This document shows positions 47,265 to 55,854 of a stretch of 64,000 nt of DNA, piece after piece. Position numbers and translations under genes: made by a program. Position 1 is the first letter of the stretch. Each line of letters begins with the position of its first letter. Below the pieces are notes generated by a model, which did not search any database, was not told the origin of the DNA, and was given only the letters and a program-made list of their open reading frames with translations. Source of the DNA: Streptomyces sp. A012304 (GTDB taxonomy: Bacteria; Actinomycetota; Actinomycetes; Streptomycetales; Streptomycetaceae); the NCBI RefSeq assembly GCF_026008495.1, contig NZ_BQUN01000200.1:210624-274623 (forward strand), given 5' to 3'.

Positions 47265-48277
47265 GCGGTGCCTCCGTAGAGGGTCGGGCGGGGCTTGAGG
47301 TCCGTGGCGACGACGCGGCCCGACTCCAGGGCCTCGACCGTGGCGGCGGTGATGACGGTGGCGGCGTAACCGTCCCAGGCGGACGGCCCGGTGGGCTCCT
47401 CGCCGGCGGCCACACCCGCGATCCACTCGCGGAACTCGGTGTCGAAGGCGTCCCGGAAGCGGCCCACCCAGTCCGTCAGCACCTCCGTGCTGTGCTGGGC
47501 GGCGGTGCGCACTCCGACCGCGGCCGGGTCGGGCAGCCGGACGAGGCCCTCCTCGCCGACCGCCTCGCAGTGGATGTCGTAGCCGTACTGGCAGTTGACG
47601 AAGACCTCCAGATCGATGCGGACGCCCTTCGCCGTCTCGAAGAGCATGATCTGCGGGTCCTCGAGGTGCTCGAACCGCTTGCTCGTGGCGCGCGGGGTGA
47701 TCACCTGTGTGGAGACGATCTCGTCCTCGAGCAGCCAGCGCAGCACGTCCACCTCGTGCACCGCCGTGTCCAGGGCGGCCATGGCGGAGGTGTACGACTC
47801 CGGCACGGTCGGGTTGCGGTGGGCGCAGTGCACGATCAGCGGCTCACCGATCCGGCCCGAGTCGATGACCCGCTTCATCTGCCGGTAGCCGGCGTCGTAG
47901 CGGCGCATGAAACCGACCTGGACCAGACGGCGGCCGTGGGCCGTCTCCGCCTCGATGATCCTCAGGCAGTCCTCGGCGGTGGTGGCGAGGGGCTTCTCGC
48001 AGAACACCGGCTTCCCGGCGGCTATCGCGTTCAGCACGTGCTCGGCATGGGTCGGGCCCCAGGACGTCACCAGGACGGCGTCGACGTCGTCCGCGGCGAC
48101 CACGGCGGCACCGTCGGCGAGCACCCGGGCGCCGACCGGCGCCGCCGCCTCCTCGGCGCGGGCGGCGTCGATGTCGGTGACGGCGGTGACGCGGGCACCT
48201 GTGACGGTGTGGGTCAGACGCCGGATGTGCTCCTTGCCGATCCAGCCGGCGCCGATGACACCTACACGTACAGTCAT
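47261..48277 (-). CDS. iolG: Gfo/Idh/MocA oxidoreductase, probable inositol 2-dehydrogenase
   Basis: 338 residues from ATG 48277 (GAGG eight bases upstream); ATG 48283 would add two residues. The NAD-binding fold starts VRVGVIGAGWIGKEHIRRL; the catalytic Lys region is FCEKPLATT, and the C-terminal domain has VHEVDVLRWLL with the usual HExD. In this operon the likely reaction is oxidation of myo-, scyllo- or chiro-inositol to a ketoinositol, the first step of the pathway. The symbol rests on context as well as sequence. Confidence 0.85.
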   Translation of the reverse strand: MTVRVGVIGAGWIGKEHIRRLTHTVTGARVTAVTDIDAARAEEAAAPVGARVLADGAAVVAADDVDAVLVTSWGPTHAEHVLNAIAAGKPVFCEKPLATTAEDCLRIIEAETAHGRRLVQVGFMRRYDAGYRQMKRVIDSGRIGEPLIVHCAHRNPTVPESYTSAMAALDTAVHEVDVLRWLLEDEIVSTQVITPRATSKRFEHLEDPQIMLFETAKGVRIDLEVFVNCQYGYDIHCEAVGEEGLVRLPDPAAVGVRTAAQHSTEVLTDWVGRFRDAFDTEFREWIAGVAAGEEPTGPSAWDGYAATVITAATVEALESGRVVATDLKPRPTLYGGTA

Positions 48278-48287
48278 GGTCATTTCC

Positions 48288-49718
48288 TCACTTGGAGAAG
48301 CGCGCCCGGAGTTCGGCTTCCAGGGTTTCGAGGGAGCGTCCCTTGGTCTCGGGGACGTAGAGCTTGACGAAGGTGAGGGAGAAGACGCCCGCCACCACGA
48401 AGAGGAAGAAGGTGTTGGAGATTCCGATGCCGTCGACCAGGGACGGGAAGACCAGGCCGATCACGAAGTTGGTCAGCCACAGCACCACGGCCGCGACGCC
48501 CATGCCGAAGCCGCGCATCCGCATCGGGAAGATCTCCGACAGCATCAGCCAGGTCACCGGCGAGATGGCGCCCTGCTGGAAGGCGAGGAAGGTGACCGTC
48601 ATGGCGAGCACGGCGTACGCCCGGCCGTCGCCCGACGGCAGAGCGAGGGAGAAGACACCGATCAGCAACAGGGCCGCCGTCGTGCCGATCTGACCGGTCA
48701 TCAGCATGGGGCGGCGGTTGACCCGGCCGAGCAGCCAGATGCCCACGAAGGTGGCGAGCACCGAGATCACACCGTTGGCGATGTTCGCGGTCAGCGCGCT
48801 GTCGGAGGTGAAACCGGCGTCCTTGAGGATCTCCGTGCCGTAATACATGATCGTGTTGACGCCGGTGATCTGCTGCACGATCGCGATGCCGAAGCCGACG
48901 AACATCAGCTTGCGCAGCCACGGTGTGGACTTCATGTCCTGCCAGCCACCGAGCTTCTCCCGCTCCTCCTTGACGGCGAGCGCGGAGACCTCGGCGAGCT
49001 CGGCCTCGGCCCGCTGCTGGGAGCGCACCTGCTTGAGGACCTCCAGCGCCTCGGTGAAGCGCGTCTTGGAGGCCAGCCAGCGCGGGCTCTCCGGCATGAC
49101 CAGCATGCCGAACCACAGCACGACGGCCGGGAGCGTGGCGATGACCAGCATCCAGCGCCACACGCCGCCGGACTCCCCGCCGACGTCGGCGATGATCGCG
49201 TTGCTGGTGAAGGCGAGCAACTGCCCGGTGACGATCATCAGTTCGTTACGGGTGACCAGCGCGCCGCGCCGCTCCGCGGGCGAGACCTCGGCCAGATAGA
49301 CCGGCACGGTCACCGAGGCGCCGCCGACCGCGAGGCCCAGCACGAACCGTGCCACCACCATCACCGCGGTGGTCGGCGCGAGCGTGCAGCCGAGCGCCCC
49401 GACGAAGAACACCACCGCGAGAGCGAGAATCGTACGGCGCCTGCCGCGCGCGTCCGACAGCCGCCCGCCGACCACCGCACCCAGGGCCGCGCCCAGCAGG
49501 AGCGAGCTGGTGACCATGCCCTCGGTGAAGGGGGTCAGGCCCAGGTCGTCCGACATGTAGGGCAGGGCGCCGTTGATGACACCGGTGTCGTAGCCGAACA
49601 GGAGGCCGCCGAAGGTGGCGATCACGGTGATGAGCCGCAGCCGCCGGGTGACGGCGGGCGGGGCGTCGGTCTTCGGCGCGGAAGCGGGGGCCTGAGTCGC
49701 GTCGTCCCTGAGGTCCAT
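48288..49718 (-). CDS. Sugar-porter MFS transporter, probable inositol:H+ symporter
   Basis: 476 residues from ATG 49718 with GGAGGG upstream. Twelve spans. Sugar-porter signatures: FGGLLFGYDTGVINGA in span 1, GRLSDARGRRRTIL in loop 2-3, PVYLAEVSPAERRGAL after span 4, VMPESPRWL before the central loop, and VPETKGRSLE at the C-terminus. It sits inside the inositol operon between the IolE/IolI-like and IolG-like genes, so myo-inositol is the likely substrate (IolT-like). Confidence 0.92.
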   Translation of the reverse strand: MDLRDDATQAPASAPKTDAPPAVTRRLRLITVIATFGGLLFGYDTGVINGALPYMSDDLGLTPFTEGMVTSSLLLGAALGAVVGGRLSDARGRRRTILALAVVFFVGALGCTLAPTTAVMVVARFVLGLAVGGASVTVPVYLAEVSPAERRGALVTRNELMIVTGQLLAFTSNAIIADVGGESGGVWRWMLVIATLPAVVLWFGMLVMPESPRWLASKTRFTEALEVLKQVRSQQRAEAELAEVSALAVKEEREKLGGWQDMKSTPWLRKLMFVGFGIAIVQQITGVNTIMYYGTEILKDAGFTSDSALTANIANGVISVLATFVGIWLLGRVNRRPMLMTGQIGTTAALLLIGVFSLALPSGDGRAYAVLAMTVTFLAFQQGAISPVTWLMLSEIFPMRMRGFGMGVAAVVLWLTNFVIGLVFPSLVDGIGISNTFFLFVVAGVFSLTFVKLYVPETKGRSLETLEAELRARFSK

Positions 49719-49727
49719 GGCCCCCTC

Positions 49728-50678
49728 CTACCGGTCGGTGTTCGGGCGCCGGGTACCGGACAGGCCGCAGCCGGCCAGATGCTCACGGGTGCGCAGCGCG
49801 ATCGGCAGCGGCACCTCCGGAGCGCACGGGTACAGGTCCTGCTCGACGATCACGAACATCTCGGCGTCGAGCTTGGCGAGTTCGGCGACCACGTCGGCCG
49901 GGTTCGGCACACCGGCCGGCGGTGACACGCACACCCCGCGCTTGACGGCCTCCCCGAACGACAGGTTCTCCGCGGCCACCTGGGCGAGGATGTCGGGGTC
50001 CATCTGCTTGATGTGGACGTAGCCGACGCGCTCCCCGAACCGGCGGATCAGGTCGACGTTGTCGCCGCCGCCGTAGGCCACGTGCCCGGTGTCCAGGCAG
50101 AGGTTGGTGTACCGGCTGTCGGACTCGTTCAGCAGCCGCTCGATCTCCGGCTGGGTCTGGATGTGGCTGTCCGCGTGCGGGTGGATCACCAAACGCACGT
50201 CGTACTCGTCGAGCAGCAGCTTGCCCAGCCGGTCGGCCGCCTTGCCGAAGCCCGCCCACTGCTCGGCGGTCAGCTCGGGCGACTCGGTGAACGCACCGGT
50301 CTTCTCGTCCCGGTACATGGGCGGGATGAGCACCAAGTGGTGGGCGCCCGCGGCGGCGGTGAGCGTGGCGACCTGACGCACATGGGCGAGCATCTCGTCC
50401 CACGCCTCGGGCCGGTGCAGCGCGCCGAAGGCGGTGCCGCCGGAGACCTGGAGCCCACGGGACGCCAGCTCCTCCTTGAGCCGCTGCGGGTCGGTGGGGA
50501 GGTAGCCGTAGGGGCCGAGCTCCAGCCACTGGTAGCCGGCCTGCGCCAGCTCGTCGAGGAAACGGGTGTACGACACCTGCTGCTCGTCCTCGGGGAACCA
50601 GACACCCCAGGAGTCCGGGGCGGAGCCCAGGCACAGGTTGCCGACGGTGGTGCGGAGAGGGGATGGCGCCGTTGCCAT
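49728..50678 (-). CDS. Inosose dehydratase/isomerase-like TIM barrel (IolE/IolI-like)
   Basis: 316 residues from ATG 50678 with AAGGA upstream. Barrel motifs: LCLGSAPDSWGVWFPEDE, YQWLELGPYGYLPTDP, LVIHPHADSHIQT, LCLDTGHVAYGGGDNV and VGYVHIKQMDP. The His/Asp/Glu metal ligands of the family fall in these strands. Between mmsA and the transporter gene, it is the best candidate for the inosose dehydratase step, which no other gene here covers; isomerase activity is an alternative. Confidence 0.85.
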   Translation of the reverse strand: MATAPSPLRTTVGNLCLGSAPDSWGVWFPEDEQQVSYTRFLDELAQAGYQWLELGPYGYLPTDPQRLKEELASRGLQVSGGTAFGALHRPEAWDEMLAHVRQVATLTAAAGAHHLVLIPPMYRDEKTGAFTESPELTAEQWAGFGKAADRLGKLLLDEYDVRLVIHPHADSHIQTQPEIERLLNESDSRYTNLCLDTGHVAYGGGDNVDLIRRFGERVGYVHIKQMDPDILAQVAAENLSFGEAVKRGVCVSPPAGVPNPADVVAELAKLDAEMFVIVEQDLYPCAPEVPLPIALRTREHLAGCGLSGTRRPNTDR

Positions 50679-50705
50679 GACATGTCCTTCGGGGAGGGGG
50701 ACGGG

Positions 50706-52202
50706 TCAGTTGGAGGTGGGGAAGTCGAAACCGGCGGTGGTGTTCTGGGCGGGTCGGGGCCAGCGGGTGGTGACGACCTTGGGACGGGTGTAGAAGCGCA
50801 GGCCCTCGGGACCGTGGATGGGCGAGTCGCCGATGAGGGAGTCCTTCCAGCCGCCGAAGGAGTAGTAGGCCATCGGGACCGGGACGGGGACGTTGATGCC
50901 GATCATGCCGACCTTGATGCGGCGCTGGAATCGGCGTGCGGCTTCCCCGGAAGCGGTGAAGAGAGCGGTGCCGTTGCCGTAGGGATTGGCGTTGACGAGG
51001 TCGATCGCCTCGTCCAGGCTGTCGACGCGGACGATCGCCAGGACCGGGCCGAACAGCTCCTCCTGGTAGGCCTCCATCTCGGTGGTGACGTGGTCGAGAA
51101 GGGAGGGGCCGGTGAAGAAGCCGTCGGCGTACGCGGCGTCGTCGAGCTTGAGTCCGCGGCCGTCGACGACGACGGTGGCGCCCTGCGCCGCCGCCGTGCC
51201 GACCGCGTTCTCCACCCGCTCCTGCGCGGCCTTGGTGACCAGGGGGCCCATTTCGGTACCGGGCCGGTCGCCGGGACCGACCTTCACCTCGCGGGCCTTG
51301 CGCTCCAGGATTTCCACCAGCCCGTCCGCCGCGTCACCGACCGCGACGGCCACGGAGACGGCCATGCAGCGTTCGCCGGCGGAGCCGTAGGCGCCGGCGG
51401 TGATGTGGCCGGCGGCGTGTTCGAGGTCGGCGTCGGGCAGGACGACGGCGTGGTTCTTGGCGCCGCCGAGGGCCTGGACGCGCTTGCCGTGCGCGGTGGC
51501 GGTCCGGTGGACGTACTTGGCGATGGGCGTGGAGCCGACGAAGGAGACGGCCTCGATGCCGGGGTGGGCGAGGATCGCGTCGACCGCGGGCTTGCCGCCG
51601 TGGACGACGTTGAAGACGCCGTCGGGCAGTCCCGCCTTCTGGTAGAGGTCGGCGACGAAGTTGGCGGCGGAGGGGTCGCGCTCGCTGGGCTTGAGGACGA
51701 AGGTGTTGCCGGTGGCGATGGCCATGGGGTGCATCCACAGGGGGACCATGGCGGGGAAGTTGAAGGGGGTGATGCCGGCGACGACGCCGAGGGGCTGGCG
51801 GAAGTCGTGGACGTCGATGCCGCGGGAGACCTGGTCGGAGAAGGATCCCTTCAGCGCGTCGCCCAGTCCGCAGGTGAACTCGACGACTTCGCGGCCACGG
51901 ACGATCTCGCCGCGGGCGTCGTCGACGGTCTTGCCGTGTTCGGCGGAGATGATCCGGGCGAGTTCTTCCTCGTGCTCGACGAGCAGGTGGCGGAAGGCGA
52001 ACATGACCTGGGTGCGCCGGCTGAGCGAGGACTCCGACCAGGACTCGAAGGCCTTCGCGGCGGCGGTGACCGCGGCGTCGACGTCCGCGGCTCCACCGAG
52101 GGTCACCCGGGCCTGTTCCTGGCCGGTGGCCGGGTTGAACACCGGGGCGGTGTCCGTGCCGGAGGCCGGTGCCCCGTCGATCCAGTGGGGGATGGTTGTC
52201 AC
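50706..52202 (-). CDS. mmsA: CoA-acylating methylmalonate-/malonate-semialdehyde dehydrogenase
   Basis: 498 residues from GTG 52202. Converts malonate semialdehyde, the end product of inositol breakdown, with CoA and NAD to acetyl-CoA and CO2. Typical features: INVPVPVPMAYYSFGGWKDS, the substrate-pocket FNFPAMVPLWM, NAD-binding FVGSTPIAKYV and the catalytic Cys in YGSAGERCMA. Equivalent to iolA of Bacillus. It follows iolD by 12 bp. Confidence 0.94.
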   Translation of the reverse strand: MTTIPHWIDGAPASGTDTAPVFNPATGQEQARVTLGGAADVDAAVTAAAKAFESWSESSLSRRTQVMFAFRHLLVEHEEELARIISAEHGKTVDDARGEIVRGREVVEFTCGLGDALKGSFSDQVSRGIDVHDFRQPLGVVAGITPFNFPAMVPLWMHPMAIATGNTFVLKPSERDPSAANFVADLYQKAGLPDGVFNVVHGGKPAVDAILAHPGIEAVSFVGSTPIAKYVHRTATAHGKRVQALGGAKNHAVVLPDADLEHAAGHITAGAYGSAGERCMAVSVAVAVGDAADGLVEILERKAREVKVGPGDRPGTEMGPLVTKAAQERVENAVGTAAAQGATVVVDGRGLKLDDAAYADGFFTGPSLLDHVTTEMEAYQEELFGPVLAIVRVDSLDEAIDLVNANPYGNGTALFTASGEAARRFQRRIKVGMIGINVPVPVPMAYYSFGGWKDSLIGDSPIHGPEGLRFYTRPKVVTTRWPRPAQNTTAGFDFPTSN

Positions 52203-52214
52203 GTGTGGGTGTCC

Positions 52215-54098
52215 TTACAGGTAGTGGCGCTGGGCCTGCTTGTGTGCGGCGTAGGTGTCGTAGGCGGTGCGGGTGGTGTCGAGGGCGGAGGTCTGGCTGA
52301 CGGGGACGTCCCACCAGCCGTGGCCGGGCGGGTTGGGCCCGTACAGGTCCGTCTCGACGTGGACGACGGTCGTACGCGTGGCGGCCTTGGCCTTCTCCAT
52401 CGCGCTGCGGAACTCCGCCACGGACGTCGCGTGCAGGACGTCCGCGCCCAGGGAGGAGGCGTTGGCGGCCAGGTCGACGGGCAGCACCTCGCCGTCGAGG
52501 AGGCCCGAGCCGTCGTCGCGGTAGCGGTACTTGGTGCCGAAGCGCTGTGAGCCCAGCGACTCGGAGAGGGCGCCGATGGAGGCGAAGCCGTGGTTCTGGA
52601 CGAGGACGACGATGACCTTCAGGCCCTCGGAGACCATGGTCACGATCTCCTGCGCCATCATCAGATAGGAACCGTCGCCGACCAGGACGACGACCTCGCG
52701 CGAGGGGTCGGCCATCTTCGCGCCGACGCCGGCGGCGACCTCGTAGCCCATGCAGGAGTAGGCGTACTCGACGTGGTAGGCCTTCGGATCGCGGGCCCGC
52801 CACAGCTGCTGCAGATCGCCCGGCATGGAGCCGGCCGCGTTGATGACCACGTCCCGGTCGCCCAGGACGTCGTTGAGGGCGCCGAGGATCTGCGTCTGCG
52901 CGGGCAGGTCACCGGTATTGCGGTCCGGGGCGAAGCACTCGTCCTCGATCTCCCGGGTACGGGCGATGAGCCGGCGTGTGTGATCCCGGTACTCCTGGTC
53001 CACCTCCCAGTCGGCGAGCGCTCCGGCGAGGGCCTCGATGCCCAGGCGGGCGTCGGCCACCAGCGGCTCCGCCGAGTGCTTGACGGCGTCCAGGCGCGCG
53101 ACGTTGAGGTTGACGAAGGTGACGTCCGGGTTGCCGAAGACGGTGTGGCTGGCGGTGGTGAAGTCGGAGTAGCGGGTGCCGATGCCGAGGACGACGTCCG
53201 CCTCACGCGCCAGCTCGTTCGCCGCGTACGAGCCGGTCGAACCGATGCCTCCGACCGCGTACGGGTGGTCCCACGGCACGGCGCCCTTGCCGGCGTGCGT
53301 GTCCGCGACCGGAACGCCGGTGGCCTCCGCGAACGCCCGCAGCACGGTCTCCGCACCCGAATACACCGCCCCGCCGCCGGCGACGACGAGCGGCCTGCGC
53401 GCGCCCCGCAGCAGCCTCGCGGCCCGCGCGATCGCGGCCGGCTCCGGCACCGGGCGGCCGATGTGCCACACCCGGCGCCGGAAGAACGACACCGGCCAGT
53501 CGTACGCCTCGGCCTGCACGTCCTGCGGCAGCGCCAGGGTGACCGCGCCGGTCTCGACCGGGTCGGTCAGCACCCGCATCGCCGCGAGCGCGGCCGGGAT
53601 CAGCTGCTCGGGGCGGGAGATCCGGTCGAAGTACTTCGACACGGCGCGGAAGGCGTCGTTGACGGTGACGTCCCCGCCTCGGGTGTCCTCCAGCTGCTGG
53701 AGAACCGGGTCGGCGGCCCGGGTGGCGAACATGTCGCTCGGCAGCAGCAGAACCGGCAGCCGGTTGGTCGTCGCCAGCGCCGCGCCCGTGATCATGTTGG
53801 TGGAGCCGGGGCCGGTGGAGGCGGTGCAGGCGAAGGTGGCGAGCCGGTCGCGCATCTTGGCGTAGGCCACGGAGGCGTGGACCATGCCCTGCTCGTTGCG
53901 GGCCAGGTAGTAGGGCAGGTCGGCCTCGCCGGTCACGGCGGCCTGGAGCAGGGCCTGTCCGACGCCGGCGACGTTGCCGTGTCCGAAGATGCCCCACACG
54001 CCGGGGATCAGCCGCTGTTCCTGGCCGTCACGCTCGCTGTACTGGCCGGCCAGGAAACGGACCAGGGCCTGGGCCGTGGTCAGCCTGATCGTTTCCAT
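52215..54098 (-). CDS. iolD: 3D-(3,5/4)-trihydroxycyclohexane-1,2-dione hydrolase IolD
   Basis: ThDP-dependent enzyme that opens the inositol-derived ring to 5-deoxyglucuronate. 627 residues from ATG 54098, sharing one base with the iolB stop (TGATG). N-terminal PYR domain with IPGVWGIFGHGNVAGVGQAL and the catalytic Glu in the NEQGM region; central FAD/NAD-like domain; C-terminal PP domain with the ThDP motif GDGSYLMMAQEIV ending in VLVQNHGF. An intact key gene that identifies the operon as inositol catabolic. Confidence 0.95.
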   Translation of the reverse strand: METIRLTTAQALVRFLAGQYSERDGQEQRLIPGVWGIFGHGNVAGVGQALLQAAVTGEADLPYYLARNEQGMVHASVAYAKMRDRLATFACTASTGPGSTNMITGAALATTNRLPVLLLPSDMFATRAADPVLQQLEDTRGGDVTVNDAFRAVSKYFDRISRPEQLIPAALAAMRVLTDPVETGAVTLALPQDVQAEAYDWPVSFFRRRVWHIGRPVPEPAAIARAARLLRGARRPLVVAGGGAVYSGAETVLRAFAEATGVPVADTHAGKGAVPWDHPYAVGGIGSTGSYAANELAREADVVLGIGTRYSDFTTASHTVFGNPDVTFVNLNVARLDAVKHSAEPLVADARLGIEALAGALADWEVDQEYRDHTRRLIARTREIEDECFAPDRNTGDLPAQTQILGALNDVLGDRDVVINAAGSMPGDLQQLWRARDPKAYHVEYAYSCMGYEVAAGVGAKMADPSREVVVLVGDGSYLMMAQEIVTMVSEGLKVIVVLVQNHGFASIGALSESLGSQRFGTKYRYRDDGSGLLDGEVLPVDLAANASSLGADVLHATSVAEFRSAMEKAKAATRTTVVHVETDLYGPNPPGHGWWDVPVSQTSALDTTRTAYDTYAAHKQAQRHYL

Positions 54099-54976
54099 CA
54101 CTCGTTCTCCTCGGCTCCGAAGGGCAGCCGGTCGTCGATGTCCTGGGTGTCCCAGGTCGTGCGGACCCATCCATGGGCGGGGTCGTCGCAGATGAGCCAG
54201 GCGCGGTCCTGCCCCGGACCCGCCATGACGTTGAGGTAGTAGAGGTCGTAGCCGGGCGCGGCGATGGACGGGCCGTGCCAGCCGTGCGGGATGAGGACGG
54301 TGTCGCCGGAGCGGACCTCGGCGAGCACGTCGATGGGCCGGTCCTCGGTGCCGTAGACCCGCTGGTAGCCGAAGCCGTGCTCGCCGGCGACCTGGAAGTA
54401 GTAGATCTCCTCCAGCTCCGACTCGGTCCCGGGTCGGGCTTCGTCGTGCTTGTGGGGCGGGTACGACGACCAGTTGCCGCCCGGGGTGAGCACCTCGCAC
54501 ACCAGCAGCTGCTCGGCTTCGAAGGTGCCGGGCAGGCAGTAGTTGTTGACCTGCCGCGAGCACGCGCCCGCGCCACGCAGCTCCACGGGCACGTCCTCCT
54601 TGCGCCCGTACCGGGCGGAGAGCGAGCTCCGCTCGGTACGGGCGGAGGGCAGCGCGAACGTCCCGCCGGACGCGCTGCTGAGGGTGGCCTCCGACTCGCG
54701 GGGGAGGTATGCGAAGTCGGTGACCGACGCGAACACGTCCGTCCGGCCGTCGAGTTCGAAGGTCTGTCCGTCGACGGCGACGGCGCAGCCGCCGGTCAGC
54801 GGAAGAACCAGGAACTCGGACTCCCCGGTGGACAGGGTGTGCGCCTGCCCCGGCCGCAGGGTGAGGACCCTGAGGCCGGAGTGTCCCCAGCCCGCCGTCT
54901 CCGGCGTGACCAGAAGGTCGTAGGGGCCGTCGGCCGACGTGCCCTGTGGCAGGTGGTACTTGTTCGCCGGGGTCAC
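54098..54976 (-). CDS. iolB: 5-deoxy-glucuronate isomerase IolB
   Basis: Isomerises 5-deoxyglucuronate to 2-deoxy-5-keto-gluconate. 292 residues from GTG 54976, overlapping the upstream stop (GTGA). Two cupin halves; the metal-site motif is YPPHKHDE and the late cupin motif is IPHGWHGPSIAAPGYDLYYLNVM. N-terminal TLSTGESEFLVLPLTGG is also typical. Confidence 0.95.
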   Translation of the reverse strand: MTPANKYHLPQGTSADGPYDLLVTPETAGWGHSGLRVLTLRPGQAHTLSTGESEFLVLPLTGGCAVAVDGQTFELDGRTDVFASVTDFAYLPRESEATLSSASGGTFALPSARTERSSLSARYGRKEDVPVELRGAGACSRQVNNYCLPGTFEAEQLLVCEVLTPGGNWSSYPPHKHDEARPGTESELEEIYYFQVAGEHGFGYQRVYGTEDRPIDVLAEVRSGDTVLIPHGWHGPSIAAPGYDLYYLNVMAGPGQDRAWLICDDPAHGWVRTTWDTQDIDDRLPFGAEENE

Positions 54977-55854
54977 AGCAGGCTCACCGCCCGGTCCACG
55001 GCCCCGGCGACATCGCCGTCCGAGGGGTAGAGCAGCGACCGGCCGACGACCAGGCCCTGCGCGGTGGGCAGCTTCAGCGCCTTGCCCCAGGAGGCGAACG
55101 CCGCGTCCGGGTCCTTGACCTCGCCGCCCAGCAACAACGCGGGCAGGGTGGAGGAGGCCAGTACTCGTTCCATGTCGTCGACGACCGGCAGCTTCAGCCA
55201 GGTGTAGGCGGTGCGGCGGCCCAGTCCCGAGGCGATGGTGACCGACTTGACGACGGCGTCCGTCGAGAGGTCGTTGCGGATCCTGCCGTCCTGCCAGGAG
55301 GACAGGAACGGCTCGACCATGGCGATGAGCTGACGGTCGTTCAGTTCGTCGACGGCCCGCGCGGTGTTCTCCAGGACGGACGGAGTGTTCGGATCATCCA
55401 GGGCGATCCGGGTGAGCATCTTCCCGCCGTCGAAGCCCATGGCGGCGATGGTCTCGGCGTCGTAACCGGTGAACCGGTCGTCGATCTCGAACACCGACCC
55501 GGCCAGCCCGGCGCGGTTCATCGACCCGAAGACGCTCTTGCCGTCCAGCACGCCGAGCAGCAGCAGGTCTTCGAGGATGTCGGCCGTCGCCAGCACCCCC
55601 GTCACGCCGGGGCGTTCGAGTGCGGTGCACAGCCGGTCCAGCAGTTCGAAGCGGTCGGCCATGGCGTTCGGGTCGCCGCCGACGCCGTTGGCGCCGCGGG
55701 CGGGGTGGTCGGCGGCGACGATCATCGCCTTGCCGTGCTCACCGAGGAGGGAGGTGGCCTTGGTGCGGCGGGCGGCGGCTGCCGCGATGGCGCCGGGGTC
55801 GTTGACCCGGGCCTCCACGATCCGGCTCACATTGTCGGACAGCACGTCGCTCAT
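54973..55854 (-). CDS. Cgl0159-type (beta/alpha)8 aldolase-like protein
   Basis: 293 residues from ATG 55854, overlapping the iolC stop (ATGA). It resembles the (beta/alpha)8 protein found beside iolC in Corynebacterium (Cgl0159) and in Streptomyces inositol clusters. Visible motifs: MIVAADHPARGANG, the putative Schiff-base-type strand AYTWLKLPVV, and LLLGGEVKDPD. It may replace the IolJ aldolase that cleaves 2-deoxy-5-keto-gluconate 6-phosphate, since no other aldolase is in the operon; this is inference. Confidence 0.85.
   Translation of the reverse strand: MSDVLSDNVSRIVEARVNDPGAIAAAAARRTKATSLLGEHGKAMIVAADHPARGANGVGGDPNAMADRFELLDRLCTALERPGVTGVLATADILEDLLLLGVLDGKSVFGSMNRAGLAGSVFEIDDRFTGYDAETIAAMGFDGGKMLTRIALDDPNTPSVLENTARAVDELNDRQLIAMVEPFLSSWQDGRIRNDLSTDAVVKSVTIASGLGRRTAYTWLKLPVVDDMERVLASSTLPALLLGGEVKDPDAAFASWGKALKLPTAQGLVVGRSLLYPSDGDVAGAVDRAVSLL

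Noticed and set aside
50013..52550. 845-codon open frame antisense to the inositol genes
   Set aside because: Composed of short Val/Gly/Asp-rich runs typical of the complement of GC3-rich genes; mmsA and iolD are clear on the other strand.
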